DNA of 64,000 nucleotides. It comes from JANNYA01 sp031422315 (GTDB taxonomy: Bacteria > Pseudomonadota > Gammaproteobacteria > Xanthomonadales > SZUA-5). The stretch lies in assembly GCA_031422315.1 (NCBI GenBank), contig JANOQN010000053.1, forward strand, positions 62,001-126,000. Reading direction: 5' to 3'. Shown one piece after another: positions 1-8,213 of this stretch. The notes beneath the pieces were generated by a model. The model did not search any database and was not told the origin of the DNA. It was given only the letters and a program-made list of their open reading frames with translations. Position numbers and translations under genes: made by a program. Every line of letters begins with the position of its first letter. Positions within the stretch are counted from its first letter, which is position 1.

Positions 1-2
1 AC

Positions 3-1661
3 CGTTTGATCATTTACTTCAATGAAAATCGGGGTCAAGAATCGACGATGTATCAGGCGATTGACCGGGCAGCTGCATTAAGCGGATTTAATATCGACTT
101 TGTGCGACCGGTTTCCACCGGCGGCCAGCTGGTTGAGATTCGCGCGGGTAAAGGCGAAGGCAAAGGTGACGAAGCACGCGTTGACGACAACGTCACGCTC
201 GCCGTTATGCAAGCACTTTCACGCAATCCGGACGTCAGTTATGTCGAACCCGACGCGCTGATGCAGCCCTTTTTCACCCCGAATGACACCGACTACGCTG
301 GCAAACAGTGGCACTACTTTGAAGCCACCGGTGGCTTGAACTTGCCCACCGCGTGGGATTCGGCAACCGGCACCGGCGTTACGGTGGCGGTGATTGACAC
401 CGGCATTACCTCGCATTCGGATTTGAACGGCAATGTGGTAGCAGGCTACGATTTCATCAGCGATGCTGGCGCAGCGCGCGATGGCAACGGTCGTGATTCC
501 AACCCCGCCGATCAAGGCGATTGGTGGACCAACGCCGAATGCGGCCCACCACCCGCGCCGAATTCGCAAAATTCCAGCTGGCACGGCACGCATGTGGCCG
601 GCACCATTGCCGCCGTTTCGAATAACAGCAAAGGCGGCGCGGGCGTGGCGTTTAACGCCAAAATCTCCCCGGTGCGCGCACTCGGTAAATGCGGCGGCTC
701 GCTCTCTGATATTGCTGACGCCATCACCTGGTCGTCCGGCGGCTCAGTCTCCGGCATTCCCGCTAATGGCAATGTCGCGAAAGTCATCAACATGTCGCTC
801 GGCGGCGGCGGCGCTTGCGGCACCACCTATCAAAACGCGATTACTGGCGCGGTCAATCGCGGCACAGTGGTCATTGTAGCGGCGGGTAATTCCAACACTG
901 ATGCTTCTTCCGCTCGTCCAGCCAATTGCGCCAATGTGGTCACGGTTGCCGCCACCAATCGCTCCGGCGGCAGGGCCTCGTATTCCAACTTCGGTAGCGT
1001 AGTTGACGTTGCAGCGCCCGGCGGGCAGCTCAGCTCAACTTCCAGCACCGGTGGCATTTACTCGACCCTCAATTCGGGCACGCAAACCCCGAGCGCAGAA
1101 AACTACGCCTATTACCAAGGCACCTCAATGGCAACGCCGCACGTTGCTGGTGTGGCGGCATTGATTTTGTCCAAAGGCAGCAAAACGCCTGCGGAAATTG
1201 AAACGCTGCTGAAAAACAATACCCGCGCCTTCCCCGCCACCTGCTCGCAATGCGGCACCGGTATTGTCGACGCCACTAAAACTATTGCGGCATTGACCGG
1301 CACGCCACCACCGACCGGCGGCAGCTTCTTTGAAAACACCGCTGATTTCACCATCAACGACAACTCAACTATCCAGAGCCCGGTTAGTGTCACAGGACGA
1401 ACCGGAAATTCGTCATCGGCATTGAAAGTCAACGTCACGATTTTCCACACCTATCGCGGCGATTTGCAGCTTGATCTAATTGCGCCTAATGGCACAACGT
1501 ACCGACTCAAGAGCACCAGCAACGACAGTGCCGACAATGTTATCGCGACCTACACCGTGAACGCTTCAGCCGTCGTAGCCAATGGCAGTTGGAAGTTGCA
1601 GGTGAAAGATCTGTTCTCCGGTGATGTGGGCCGACTCGATAAGTGGAGCCTACAGTTCTAG
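3..1661 (+). CDS. Secreted subtilisin-like serine protease with C-terminal P domain (5' partial)
   Basis: S8 family endopeptidase, probably exported. The reading frame is open to the window edge, so the signal peptide and part of the propeptide lie upstream. Counting from the TTG at position 6, residues 1-85 resemble an I9-type inhibitory propeptide. The catalytic Asp131 lies in VIDTG, His193 in HGTHVAG and Ser374 in GTSMATPHVAG, with oxyanion Asn295 in AAGN. After a short Pro/Thr linker near residue 435, residues 441-551 look like a proprotein convertase P/homoB domain, as in many secreted gammaproteobacterial subtilases. Cysteine pairs such as C412/C415 suggest an extracellular fold. A strong hairpin terminator follows the stop. 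Family and catalytic residues are clear. The substrate is unknown; nutrient acquisition is the usual inference. Confidence 0.93.
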   Translation, partial: RLIIYFNENRGQESTMYQAIDRAAALSGFNIDFVRPVSTGGQLVEIRAGKGEGKGDEARVDDNVTLAVMQALSRNPDVSYVEPDALMQPFFTPNDTDYAGKQWHYFEATGGLNLPTAWDSATGTGVTVAVIDTGITSHSDLNGNVVAGYDFISDAGAARDGNGRDSNPADQGDWWTNAECGPPPAPNSQNSSWHGTHVAGTIAAVSNNSKGGAGVAFNAKISPVRALGKCGGSLSDIADAITWSSGGSVSGIPANGNVAKVINMSLGGGGACGTTYQNAITGAVNRGTVVIVAAGNSNTDASSARPANCANVVTVAATNRSGGRASYSNFGSVVDVAAPGGQLSSTSSTGGIYSTLNSGTQTPSAENYAYYQGTSMATPHVAGVAALILSKGSKTPAEIETLLKNNTRAFPATCSQCGTGIVDATKTIAALTGTPPPTGGSFFENTADFTINDNSTIQSPVSVTGRTGNSSSALKVNVTIFHTYRGDLQLDLIAPNGTTYRLKSTSNDSADNVIATYTVNASAVVANGSWKLQVKDLFSGDVGRLDKWSLQF

Positions 1662-1683
1662 TTCCACTACAATTTTGATACGC

Positions 1684-1717
1684 AAACAAAACCCGCTGCA
1701 AGGCGGGTTTTGTTTTT
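1684..1717 (+). terminator. Rho-independent terminator after the subtilase gene
   Basis: A 13-bp perfect stem (AAACAAAACCCGC with GCGGGTTTTGTTT) around a 6-base loop is followed by a T run. It lies 22 bases after the protease stop codon. The A/T-rich arms make it plausible in both directions, so it may also serve the convergent permease gene ending at 1763. Confidence 0.85.
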
Positions 1718-1762
1718 AGAGGGATGCATTGAAACTGATTTTAGAAGTAGGAACCCACGCGC

Positions 1763-3637
1763 CTAAAACATCAAATTTACCGCCACCAGCGAAACCACCA
1801 GCACCAACGCGACCAGCGGCAAGCCTACGCGTAGATAGTCTTGTCTTGAATAATTGCCGGGCCCGGTAATCATGGCGATCACGGGATTGCCGGCGGTGAA
1901 AAAGTTGTTCGATGCCCCTAATGCGGCGAGTAGCGCAAACTCGGTGGGGTTGCCATTTACGGCTAAGCCGATATTGATCGCCATCGGCACCATCAAAACC
2001 GTTGCGCCGACTTGGCTCATGAATAGCGCCGCGAACGTCGATAGCAAGGCAACCAGCGTCTGCAGTAGCCAGTGCGGCCAGCCTATCGTGCCGCGGGTAA
2101 GCTCTTGCGCGATCCACGCGGCGGTGCCAGTTTGCTCCATAGCAACCGAGAGTGGTAATAAGCAAGCTAATGAAAAAATAGTCTTCCAGTTGATCGCGCG
2201 ATAGGCTTCATCCATTGATAAAATCGACATGCATAGCATGCCGACACTACCCGCAAGCAAAGCGATTGGCAGCGCCACCTTTCCTACTAGCGCAAGCAAA
2301 AATGCGCCGACGAAAAACATAATCGCGTAGCCCTGCTTTTGCGTGCGCTGCTCTTCTTTCGGGTAGTCGGTAATGACGACAAACTGGCGTTCTTCAGCGT
2401 GATCGGCCAAATCAGCCCAGCTGGAGTGAAATATCAGCGTGTCGCCCGATTGCAAGGCCAGCGCGCGTGGATTATCTCGCAGCACTTGCCCGGCCCGATG
2501 CACCGCCAGCAGATTCATACCGTAGCGCCGTCGCAACCGCAATTCAAACGCTGTTTTGCCGACAAAACTGGACGTCGGCGGCAGCACCGCCTCGGATACG
2601 CCAGCCGTGCCAGGGTCAAATAGCGCCCCTAGATGATGATGCCCTGGCAAAATTCCCAAGTTCATTGACGCCGCAAATTGTTCGATCGTCTCGGGTGTGG
2701 CGAGTGCGGCTAAAACGGTTCCGGCGTGCAAGATTTCATCGGCAGGCGGCGCCAGCCGACTTTCGCTGCTGCGCTGCGTTTCAGCGCCATCGGTGCTATC
2801 CGCGCTGGTTTTGATCGCTAAAAATAGCGGCGCGTTTGGCATGGCTTCTAATTCACCGATGGTTTTTTGCGCCGCCAAACTGTCCGGGTAAATGCGCAGC
2901 TCGGTCAAAACGCCGGTTTGGCCGTACAGTTTTTCGAAATACGATTCGGTGGTGCGCGGCGTTACCGCTTGGGCATCATCATTGGAGGGCAACATTCGCA
3001 GCCCGAAGAAATAAAAGTACGCCAAACCAGAAATCAGCAGGCTGATACCAATCGGGAACACGGAAAATACCGACAGCGCACTCAGCGTTTGTGCGCCTTG
3101 CGGCAAGTTGCGATTGGCGCTTCCGATTAAATCATTCAGCATAATCATCGGCGAATTGCCGACCGTGGTCATGGTGCCGCCCAGCACAATGCAGCAGGCC
3201 ATGGGAAGCAAAAATCTAGAAAGTGGAAAACCGGTGCGCGCCGACAGTCGACTTGCGACCGGTAAAAACAGTGCAACCACCGCCGGGTTTTGCATAAAGC
3301 CAGAAATGCCACCCGCTAGCACGCACAGCGCCAAAATCAAGCCGCGCTCGGTATTGCCAGAAAATCGCAGCACCAAATCCGCAGCGCGATTCATCACGCC
3401 AGTGCGATCTAAACCCGCGCCTAGAATCATGACCGCCATAATCGCAATCACCGCATCAGAGGCAAAGCCAGAAAACAGCTGATTTAACGGCACCAAGCCA
3501 CTTAAGCCCAGCATCACTAGCACGATCAGCGCGGCCAAATCCGCCGCCACCCATGAGGTAGCGAACAAGATGATCGACACGCTCAAAATAATGAGCACAA
3601 ACAGCATGTCGAAGCTGAGTAAAAGTGCGGAGTCCAT
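1763..3637 (-). CDS. SLC13/DASS-type permease with TrkA-C domains
   Basis: Integral inner-membrane transporter of 624 residues. Hydrophobic segments cover roughly residues 1-215 and 435-624. Between them is a soluble stretch (about 220-430) that fits two RCK_C/TrkA-C regulatory domains, for example around VLPPTSSFVGKT. This split layout is typical of the SLC13-related permeases annotated as sodium/sulfate or divalent-anion symporters; the conserved NPAVVA and TTVGNSP segments in the first half agree. The substrate cannot be told from sequence; sulfate, dicarboxylates and other anions are options. The ATG at 3637 is used; an internal ATG at residue 11 is an alternative. It faces the subtilase terminator and is divergent from the kinase gene at 3768, separated by about 130 bases with no obvious extra gene. 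Confidence 0.85.
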   Translation of the reverse strand: MDSALLLSFDMLFVLIILSVSIILFATSWVAADLAALIVLVMLGLSGLVPLNQLFSGFASDAVIAIMAVMILGAGLDRTGVMNRAADLVLRFSGNTERGLILALCVLAGGISGFMQNPAVVALFLPVASRLSARTGFPLSRFLLPMACCIVLGGTMTTVGNSPMIMLNDLIGSANRNLPQGAQTLSALSVFSVFPIGISLLISGLAYFYFFGLRMLPSNDDAQAVTPRTTESYFEKLYGQTGVLTELRIYPDSLAAQKTIGELEAMPNAPLFLAIKTSADSTDGAETQRSSESRLAPPADEILHAGTVLAALATPETIEQFAASMNLGILPGHHHLGALFDPGTAGVSEAVLPPTSSFVGKTAFELRLRRRYGMNLLAVHRAGQVLRDNPRALALQSGDTLIFHSSWADLADHAEERQFVVITDYPKEEQRTQKQGYAIMFFVGAFLLALVGKVALPIALLAGSVGMLCMSILSMDEAYRAINWKTIFSLACLLPLSVAMEQTGTAAWIAQELTRGTIGWPHWLLQTLVALLSTFAALFMSQVGATVLMVPMAINIGLAVNGNPTEFALLAALGASNNFFTAGNPVIAMITGPGNYSRQDYLRVGLPLVALVLVVSLVAVNLMF

Positions 3638-3767
3638 GATGCTTGATGTGGTTCAGATGGTTTTAGCTTAACAGTTAGTCCTGATCTGCACATTGCACTC
3701 ATACAACCTAACGCCAAGCATGACCTTTAACCCGCGTGCTACCGGATAAATTCGCTACATTGGCGTG

Positions 3768-4949
3768 ATGACCGCCCAACCCGCCCGATTTCACTTTACC
3801 CACGTGCAGCTTTTGCGCGGCGCCGGGCTTTTTACCTGGGCGTGCGTAGGCATTCCGCTGCTGTTGAGGCTGCCGACGCTGCAATCACAAGCCAGCAGCG
3901 GTCTGCTGTTTAGCTATTTACTATTCGGCGCGGCATATGGCTATTTAACGTGGCGCTTTGACGAGCGATTGCGCATACAAAACTGGCTTGCGCTAATCGC
4001 AATGACCACTGCAGCAGTGGCGATTACCTATTTTACCCGAAGTGGCTTGGGCGCAATTTTACTGATCGTCTCGGCGGGTGTGCTGCCGTGGCTGTTTCCA
4101 TTGAGCATTGGCGTGACGCTGTTGATCTTGCAAAACTTTGCCATGCTGCCGGTGTTTGCATATTTTGAACGGCTTTCCTTGCTGGAAGCGCTGTTACAGG
4201 TCGGGCTGTACTTTGGCAGCTGTAGCTTTATGTTTATGACCGCCTGGATCGGTACGCGCCAGTTCCAAGCTAGGCAATCGCTTAATCAAGTCAATCTGGA
4301 ATTGCGCGCCACCCAGGCCATGTTGAGCGACACCGAACGCACTTCTGAGCGCTTGCGTATATCGCGTGAGCTGCACGATCTGGTTGGGCACCATTTGACC
4401 GCGCTGAGCTTGAACTTAGAAGTCGCTAGCCACTTAGCTACCGATAAAACGCTCAAACATGTGCTGCAAGCGCAAACTATCTCGAAACTTTTGCTTTCCG
4501 ATGTGCGTGAAGTGGTCAGCGCGCTGCGGGAAAGCGACCCGATTTATTTGGGCAAGGCGCTGATTGCGATGGCCGAAGGGGTGCCTAGCCTTAAAGTGCA
4601 TTTGAAAGTGCCGGAGCCGTTTGTTCTGCACGACAGTGCACGGGCGCACGTGATTTTGCGGCTCGCGCAGGAGATTTTGACCAACGTTATTAAACACGCG
4701 CACGCAAAAAACTTGTGGCTGGCGCTCAATCAAACGCCTGCTGGCGTTGAAATTAGCGCCTATGATGACGGCCGGGGCGCGGATTTGCTGCGAGCAGGTA
4801 ATGGCTTAGCCGGTATGCAAGAGCGGCTCAGCGCCTACGGCGGCACCTTGATGTGTGAATCAGCACCTGGGCGCGGCTTCCAAATTGCCGGTTTTTTACC
4901 GTTAGATTTACCGAAATTAGCAGAAGTTAACCCATTTTCGAAGGAGTAA
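3768..4949 (+). CDS. Membrane sensor histidine kinase (NarL/DesK family)
   Basis: Autophosphorylating sensor of a two-component system. The N-terminal ~160 residues contain about five hydrophobic membrane segments with no obvious periplasmic domain, as in DesK-like sensors. A coiled linker (about 165-195) leads to a HisKA_3 box whose phospho-accepting His is in SRELHDLVGHHL, near residue 203. The C-terminal HATPase_c domain shows DDGRGAD and GNGLAGMQERL as its ATP-lid motifs. GTG at 3765 and ATG at 3768 are adjacent in frame; the ATG is taken. The stop overlaps the AAGGAG ribosome site of the response regulator that follows 3 bases later, so the two are one operon. The signal is unknown; lipid or membrane state is possible by analogy with DesK only. 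Confidence 0.9.
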   Translation: MTAQPARFHFTHVQLLRGAGLFTWACVGIPLLLRLPTLQSQASSGLLFSYLLFGAAYGYLTWRFDERLRIQNWLALIAMTTAAVAITYFTRSGLGAILLIVSAGVLPWLFPLSIGVTLLILQNFAMLPVFAYFERLSLLEALLQVGLYFGSCSFMFMTAWIGTRQFQARQSLNQVNLELRATQAMLSDTERTSERLRISRELHDLVGHHLTALSLNLEVASHLATDKTLKHVLQAQTISKLLLSDVREVVSALRESDPIYLGKALIAMAEGVPSLKVHLKVPEPFVLHDSARAHVILRLAQEILTNVIKHAHAKNLWLALNQTPAGVEISAYDDGRGADLLRAGNGLAGMQERLSAYGGTLMCESAPGRGFQIAGFLPLDLPKLAEVNPFSKE

Positions 4950-4952
4950 TGT

Positions 4953-5594
4953 GTGATAAAAGTTTGCTTGGTGGATGACCAAACCCTCGTACGCGCCGGC
5001 ATACGTAGCCTGCTTGAACTTTCCGACAGCGTAGAAGTTGTCGCTGAGGCGGCCGATGGCGAAGAGGCGATTCGTATTATTCCCGAGGCGAAACCCGACG
5101 TAGTGCTGCTGGATTTGCGCATGCCTGGAAAATCTGGATTGGATGTGCTCAACACGCTGGGCGCCAGAAAATTGCTGCCGCCAACCATTATTTTGACGAC
5201 GTTCGACGACGATCAAGCGGTTTTGGCCGGAATTCAAGCGGGTGCGCGCGGCTACTTGTTGAAGGACGTGACGCTAGAGCAGCTGGTAAGTGCGATAAAA
5301 ACCGTGGCCGGTGGCGCCAGCTTGGTCAAACCTGCGATTACTGAGCGATTGTTGCAAAGCATGTCAAATTTGGACAACAAATTCGCCGCGCTCGATCAGC
5401 CCGAGCAGCTCACCGAGCGTGAAACAGAAATTCTTCGCCTCATGAGCGGTGGCTTTAGCAATAAAGAAATTGCCAGAGCGCTAGAGGTAGCCGAAGGAAC
5501 TGTGAAAAATCATGTGTCGAATATTTTGTCAAAATTGGGCGTTCGTGATCGAACCCGCGCAGTGCTCAAAGCATTTGAGCTCAAGCTTGCTTAG
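4953..5594 (+). CDS. LuxR/NarL-family response regulator
   Basis: DNA-binding partner of the preceding kinase. Residues 1-120 form a REC domain with acidic Asp8/Asp9, phospho-acceptor Asp54 (LLDLRMPG), Thr82 and Lys104 (YLLKD). A GerE-type helix-turn-helix follows at about 147-208 (TERETEILRLM, SNKEIARAL, GTVKNHVSNIL). The GTG start at 4953 is served by AAGGAG at 4941-4946, inside the end of the kinase gene, which implies translational coupling. At 213 residues it has the normal family length. Targets are not evident; the RiPP operon promoter starts only about 30 bases downstream, so control of that operon is possible but unproven. Confidence 0.92.
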   Translation: MIKVCLVDDQTLVRAGIRSLLELSDSVEVVAEAADGEEAIRIIPEAKPDVVLLDLRMPGKSGLDVLNTLGARKLLPPTIILTTFDDDQAVLAGIQAGARGYLLKDVTLEQLVSAIKTVAGGASLVKPAITERLLQSMSNLDNKFAALDQPEQLTERETEILRLMSGGFSNKEIARALEVAEGTVKNHVSNILSKLGVRDRTRAVLKAFELKLA

Positions 5595-5621
5595 ATAGGC
5601 TGTACTTGCGGTTTTGCGCTA

Positions 5622-5650
5622 TTGAGCCGAACGCGAACATTGTCTATACT
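5622..5650 (+). promoter_or_regulatory. Predicted sigma70 promoter of the lasso-type RiPP operon
   Basis: TTGAGC at 5622-5627 and TATACT at 5645-5650 are separated by exactly 17 bases, a good match to -35/-10 consensus elements. They lie just after the response-regulator stop and 28 bases before the precursor ATG. This implies that the RiPP operon has its own promoter rather than relying on read-through. Confidence 0.6.
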
Positions 5651-5678
5651 CGCGCTAATTATTTGCAGGAAGCGGAAC

Positions 5679-5843
5679 ATGAACCAGACTCAAGCCATCG
5701 TTGTTGCCGTAGCTGACGCTATCGATACGCGCAAACTCTACATCGCTCCGATCCTTACTTGTTTGGGTGATGTGCGCGATCTAACGCTCGGCGGATCAGA
5801 TGGTACCGGCGACTCTGGCGATCCAGGCGCACAACAGTTCTAA
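5679..5843 (+). CDS. Lasso-type RiPP precursor peptide (54 aa)
   Basis: Small precursor with the leader signature known from lasso peptides: Y21-x2-P24-x-L26-x3-G30-x5-T36-x-G38. B1/PqqD-type proteins recognise the Tyr/Pro/Leu/Gly part, and Thr at -2 is the usual cleavage determinant. Cleavage after Leu37 would release a 17-residue core, Gly38 to Phe54. Its residue 8 is Asp45, the right spacing for an 8-membered Gly1-Asp8 macrolactam ring. The core is Gly/Asp-rich with Ser40, Thr43 and Ser46. The ORF is open further upstream (to 5622), but the ATG at 5679 has an AGGA ribosome site about 8 bases upstream and removes a non-leader-like extension. It is the first gene of a kinase-B2-PqqD operon. 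No lasso cyclase lies nearby, so whether the product is a threaded lasso is unresolved. Confidence 0.8.
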   Translation: MNQTQAIVVAVADAIDTRKLYIAPILTCLGDVRDLTLGGSDGTGDSGDPGAQQF

Positions 5844-5865
5844 GAGACTTTTCTAGGCACCGCGT

Positions 5866-6747
5866 GTGGGCATCACGCTCCACGTTGTCGGACTAGCGCA
5901 AAGCTATATTGGTAAGATTGCAGGCCAGCAAACGTCAAGTTCGCTGGCTTGTTCTTTTTTGAGCGTTGAAAATTCGAAACTGGCAGTATCCCTAAGTCAA
6001 GGCTTGCTTGACCCAATCGAGCAATGCAGCGGTGTAGAAATTGACGCAGAACTCAATGGGCTGCCCACCCGTCTGAGCGTTATCCATGCCGCCGAAGGCA
6101 GCGCCATTGCAAACGCTGCAACGCGGCTATTTGTGGCGCAAAATGGAGAGCTAGCAGTGTTGCAAGTGCCGAAGCCACTTGCTGGAGAAGGCCTTGAAGC
6201 CCTAAAAACCTGGCTATTTGGCCCAGCACTCATACTGGCGCTGGTGCGGCGCGGGGTTTATTGCCTGCATGCCAGCAGTATTGCGATTAACGGGCGCGCC
6301 TATGTATTGATTGGGCGCAGCGGCGCAGGGAAATCTACCTTAGCAAAAGCGGCAAACCAGCCGTTAACCGATGACATCAGCCCGATTGGCGACATGGATT
6401 TACTGCCGCATTTTCCGCAGCTCAAGCTTAAAAACGAGGCTTATCCGAACGTGGCCGAACGCTATCCACTGGGCGGCTTTATCCAGGTAACCAGAGCTAA
6501 ATCGGGCTTGGAAAATTTAGTTGGCCTGGATGCTCCTACGCTCCTGCGACTGCTGCTTTCGCACACCATTGCCACCAAGCTTTTTCGCGCCGACGAGCTA
6601 GTGCCGCATCTGCGCTGGTGCGCGACGCTTGCGGAAAAATATCACGCGACTAGTGCGGTGCTTTCGCCCGCTTACCGCCCGGATGCGCCGCAAACGGCTG
6701 CAGAATCGGCGCTGGCACGGCTTGCCGAATTTGCACAGCAATACTAA
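5866..6747 (+). CDS. HprK-related kinase of a RiPP operon
   Basis: 293 residues. The C-terminal half resembles HPr kinase/phosphorylase and PEPCK-like P-loop kinases found in RiPP clusters: LHASS near residue 134, Walker A GRSGAGKST at 150-158, and the acidic pair Asp169-Asp170 (LTDD) as the likely Walker B/general base. In paeninodin-type lasso clusters such kinases phosphorylate the precursor, so phosphorylation of this precursor is the natural inference. The start is a GTG 22 bases after the precursor stop with only a weak ribosome site. The B2 peptidase starts 4 bases after its stop. It is too diverged and wrongly placed to be the PTS regulator HprK, and no PTS genes are near. Confidence 0.8.
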   Translation: MGITLHVVGLAQSYIGKIAGQQTSSSLACSFLSVENSKLAVSLSQGLLDPIEQCSGVEIDAELNGLPTRLSVIHAAEGSAIANAATRLFVAQNGELAVLQVPKPLAGEGLEALKTWLFGPALILALVRRGVYCLHASSIAINGRAYVLIGRSGAGKSTLAKAANQPLTDDISPIGDMDLLPHFPQLKLKNEAYPNVAERYPLGGFIQVTRAKSGLENLVGLDAPTLLRLLLSHTIATKLFRADELVPHLRWCATLAEKYHATSAVLSPAYRPDAPQTAAESALARLAEFAQQY

Positions 6748-6751
6748 GCCG

Positions 6752-7189
6752 ATGCGATGGCCATTTTTTAAGCTGCCCGCGCTTTTACGGACGCATCGAA
6801 AAGTGCAGCATGCATTAGCTACACAACGCTTTGATCAGGTGCTAACGCAATTTAAATCGGGTCGACTGCTAGAGCCGCAAACACCGTCAAATATGGCCTT
6901 AGCAGCTTTTTTTACCCGTTGGCTGCGCCACTATGCAGGCCGATTTCGTCGCCCCAGCGCGTGCTTAGATCAAGCGATTGCTTTGCAGTATTTCTTAACC
7001 GAGCAGGGCATTGCTGCGGAACTTAAAATTGGCGTGAAGCGCTCACCTTTTGCAGCACATGCCTGGATAGAAGTGAGCGGCGCAGCAGTACTCGAGCCAG
7101 CCAATATTCAAAGCGATTTCATTTGCTTCGAGCAGCTGCCTGAAGGCACCATTGCGCTATTGAACTCGACTAAGGACGTACAGCGGTAA
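6752..7189 (+). CDS. Lasso peptide biosynthesis B2-type (transglutaminase-like) leader peptidase
   Basis: 145-residue cysteine protease of the B2 family, which removes the leader from lasso precursors. The conserved core is visible: Cys71 in the SACLDQA segment, then the IGVKR segment, then His103 in FAAHAWIEV. The third triad residue, expected about 12 after the His, is Glu115 rather than the usual Asp. The frame is open upstream from 6629, but that part is antisense-like overlap with the kinase gene; the ATG at 6752 gives the normal B2 length. The stop overlaps the ATG of the PqqD-like gene by one base, so the two are translationally coupled. It most probably acts with the PqqD protein as a split B1-B2 pair on the 54-residue precursor. 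Confidence 0.82.
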   Translation: MRWPFFKLPALLRTHRKVQHALATQRFDQVLTQFKSGRLLEPQTPSNMALAAFFTRWLRHYAGRFRRPSACLDQAIALQYFLTEQGIAAELKIGVKRSPFAAHAWIEVSGAAVLEPANIQSDFICFEQLPEGTIALLNSTKDVQR

Positions 7190-7455
7190 TGAAATACCTG
7201 CAAATGAGCGAAGGCGTGGTCCAGCAGGCGGTCGGCAACATAACTATGCTGATGGATGCCAAACAAGGCCGATACTTAGAGTTAAACGAAACCGGCGCAG
7301 TCATTTTGCAAGCGCTGCTAACCGGTGCAACGCAGGAGTCTATAGCGCAGCAGCTCAGCGCTGCATACCAAGTCAATCTTGCGCAATCGCTAGCTGATGT
7401 AAGCAAGCTAACCGACGAATTGATGACGGCTAAATTACTTGAACTGGCGCATTAA
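7189..7455 (+). CDS. PqqD-like RiPP recognition protein (lasso B1 type)
   Basis: 88-residue PqqD-family protein, the size of stand-alone RRE (RiPP recognition element) proteins that bind the precursor leader and present it to the B2 peptidase. Recognisable family features are the N-terminal beta region, the YLELNETGAVILQAL segment (residues 25-39) and the C-terminal helical part ending in DELMTAKLLE. It overlaps the B2 stop by one base and its own stop overlaps the nth ATG by one base. HPr-rel-A type PqqD proteins occur with HprK-related kinases, so this could chaperone kinase action as well as proteolysis. Confidence 0.82.
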   Translation: MKYLQMSEGVVQQAVGNITMLMDAKQGRYLELNETGAVILQALLTGATQESIAQQLSAAYQVNLAQSLADVSKLTDELMTAKLLELAH

Positions 7456-8138
7456 TGGCCAGCAAAATCATGACGTTGGCCGCGCGCACTGCGCTGTTTG
7501 AGCGCTTTGCAGCGGCCAATCCACATCCAAAAACTGAGCTGGAATACGCCTCGGTCTATCAGCTGCTGATCGCGGTATTGTTATCTGCGCAGGCTACTGA
7601 TGTCAGCGTCAATAAAGCCACGCGCGGATTGTTTAAGCGCGCGCCTGATGCCAAAGCCATGTGCGAACTGGGCTTGCAAGCCATCACTGAGTGCATTCGC
7701 AGCATTGGGCTATACCCGAGCAAATCGAAAAATCTACTCGCCACATCGGAGATATTGCAGCGTGATTACGACGGCGTGGTGCCCAACGATCGCACAGCGC
7801 TTGAAGCGTTGCCGGGCGTTGGCCGAAAAACCGCCAATGTGGTACTCAACACCTACTTTGGTGAGCCGACTATGGCGGTTGACACCCATATCTTTCGAGT
7901 CGCAAACCGCATGCGCCTCGCGCCCGGCAAAGATGTACGCAAAGTTGAAGACGCACTAGTCAAACGCATACCCGCACAATACTTACAGCACGCACATCAC
8001 TGGCTGATTCTGCACGGCCGCTACACGTGTAAAGCCCGCAACCCTGCGTGCGCAACTTGCCAAGTGATTGACTTATGTCTAGCGCCCGAGCGTAAAATTC
8101 ACGGCAAAACTGAACCTACAAATCACCGCAAATCGTAA
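7455..8138 (+). CDS. nth: Endonuclease III (DNA glycosylase/AP lyase)
   Basis: Base-excision repair enzyme that removes oxidised pyrimidines and cleaves at AP sites. The helix-hairpin-helix LPGVGRKTANVV (119-130) carries catalytic Lys125; Asp143 lies in AVDTHIFRV. Four cysteines C192-x6-C199-x2-C202-x5-C208 bind the [4Fe-4S] cluster. At 227 residues it is slightly longer than E. coli Nth at the C-terminus. Its ATG shares one base with the stop of the PqqD-like gene, so it is probably cotranscribed and coupled with the RiPP operon. That link is unusual and may be only positional. An internal ATG at residue 6 is an alternative start. Confidence 0.95.
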   Translation: MASKIMTLAARTALFERFAAANPHPKTELEYASVYQLLIAVLLSAQATDVSVNKATRGLFKRAPDAKAMCELGLQAITECIRSIGLYPSKSKNLLATSEILQRDYDGVVPNDRTALEALPGVGRKTANVVLNTYFGEPTMAVDTHIFRVANRMRLAPGKDVRKVEDALVKRIPAQYLQHAHHWLILHGRYTCKARNPACATCQVIDLCLAPERKIHGKTEPTNHRKS

Positions 8139-8213
8139 TTTCGCTTGCGGTAGAGTTACCTGCGCAGGCACACTCACTTGGCAGCGCCGATACTTTTTTG
8201 CGTTGACTATCTT

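Noticed and set aside
5622..5678. Extended 73-residue version of the RiPP precursor
   Set aside because: The extra 19 residues overlap the predicted promoter, and the ATG at 5679 has a ribosome site and gives a canonical leader length.
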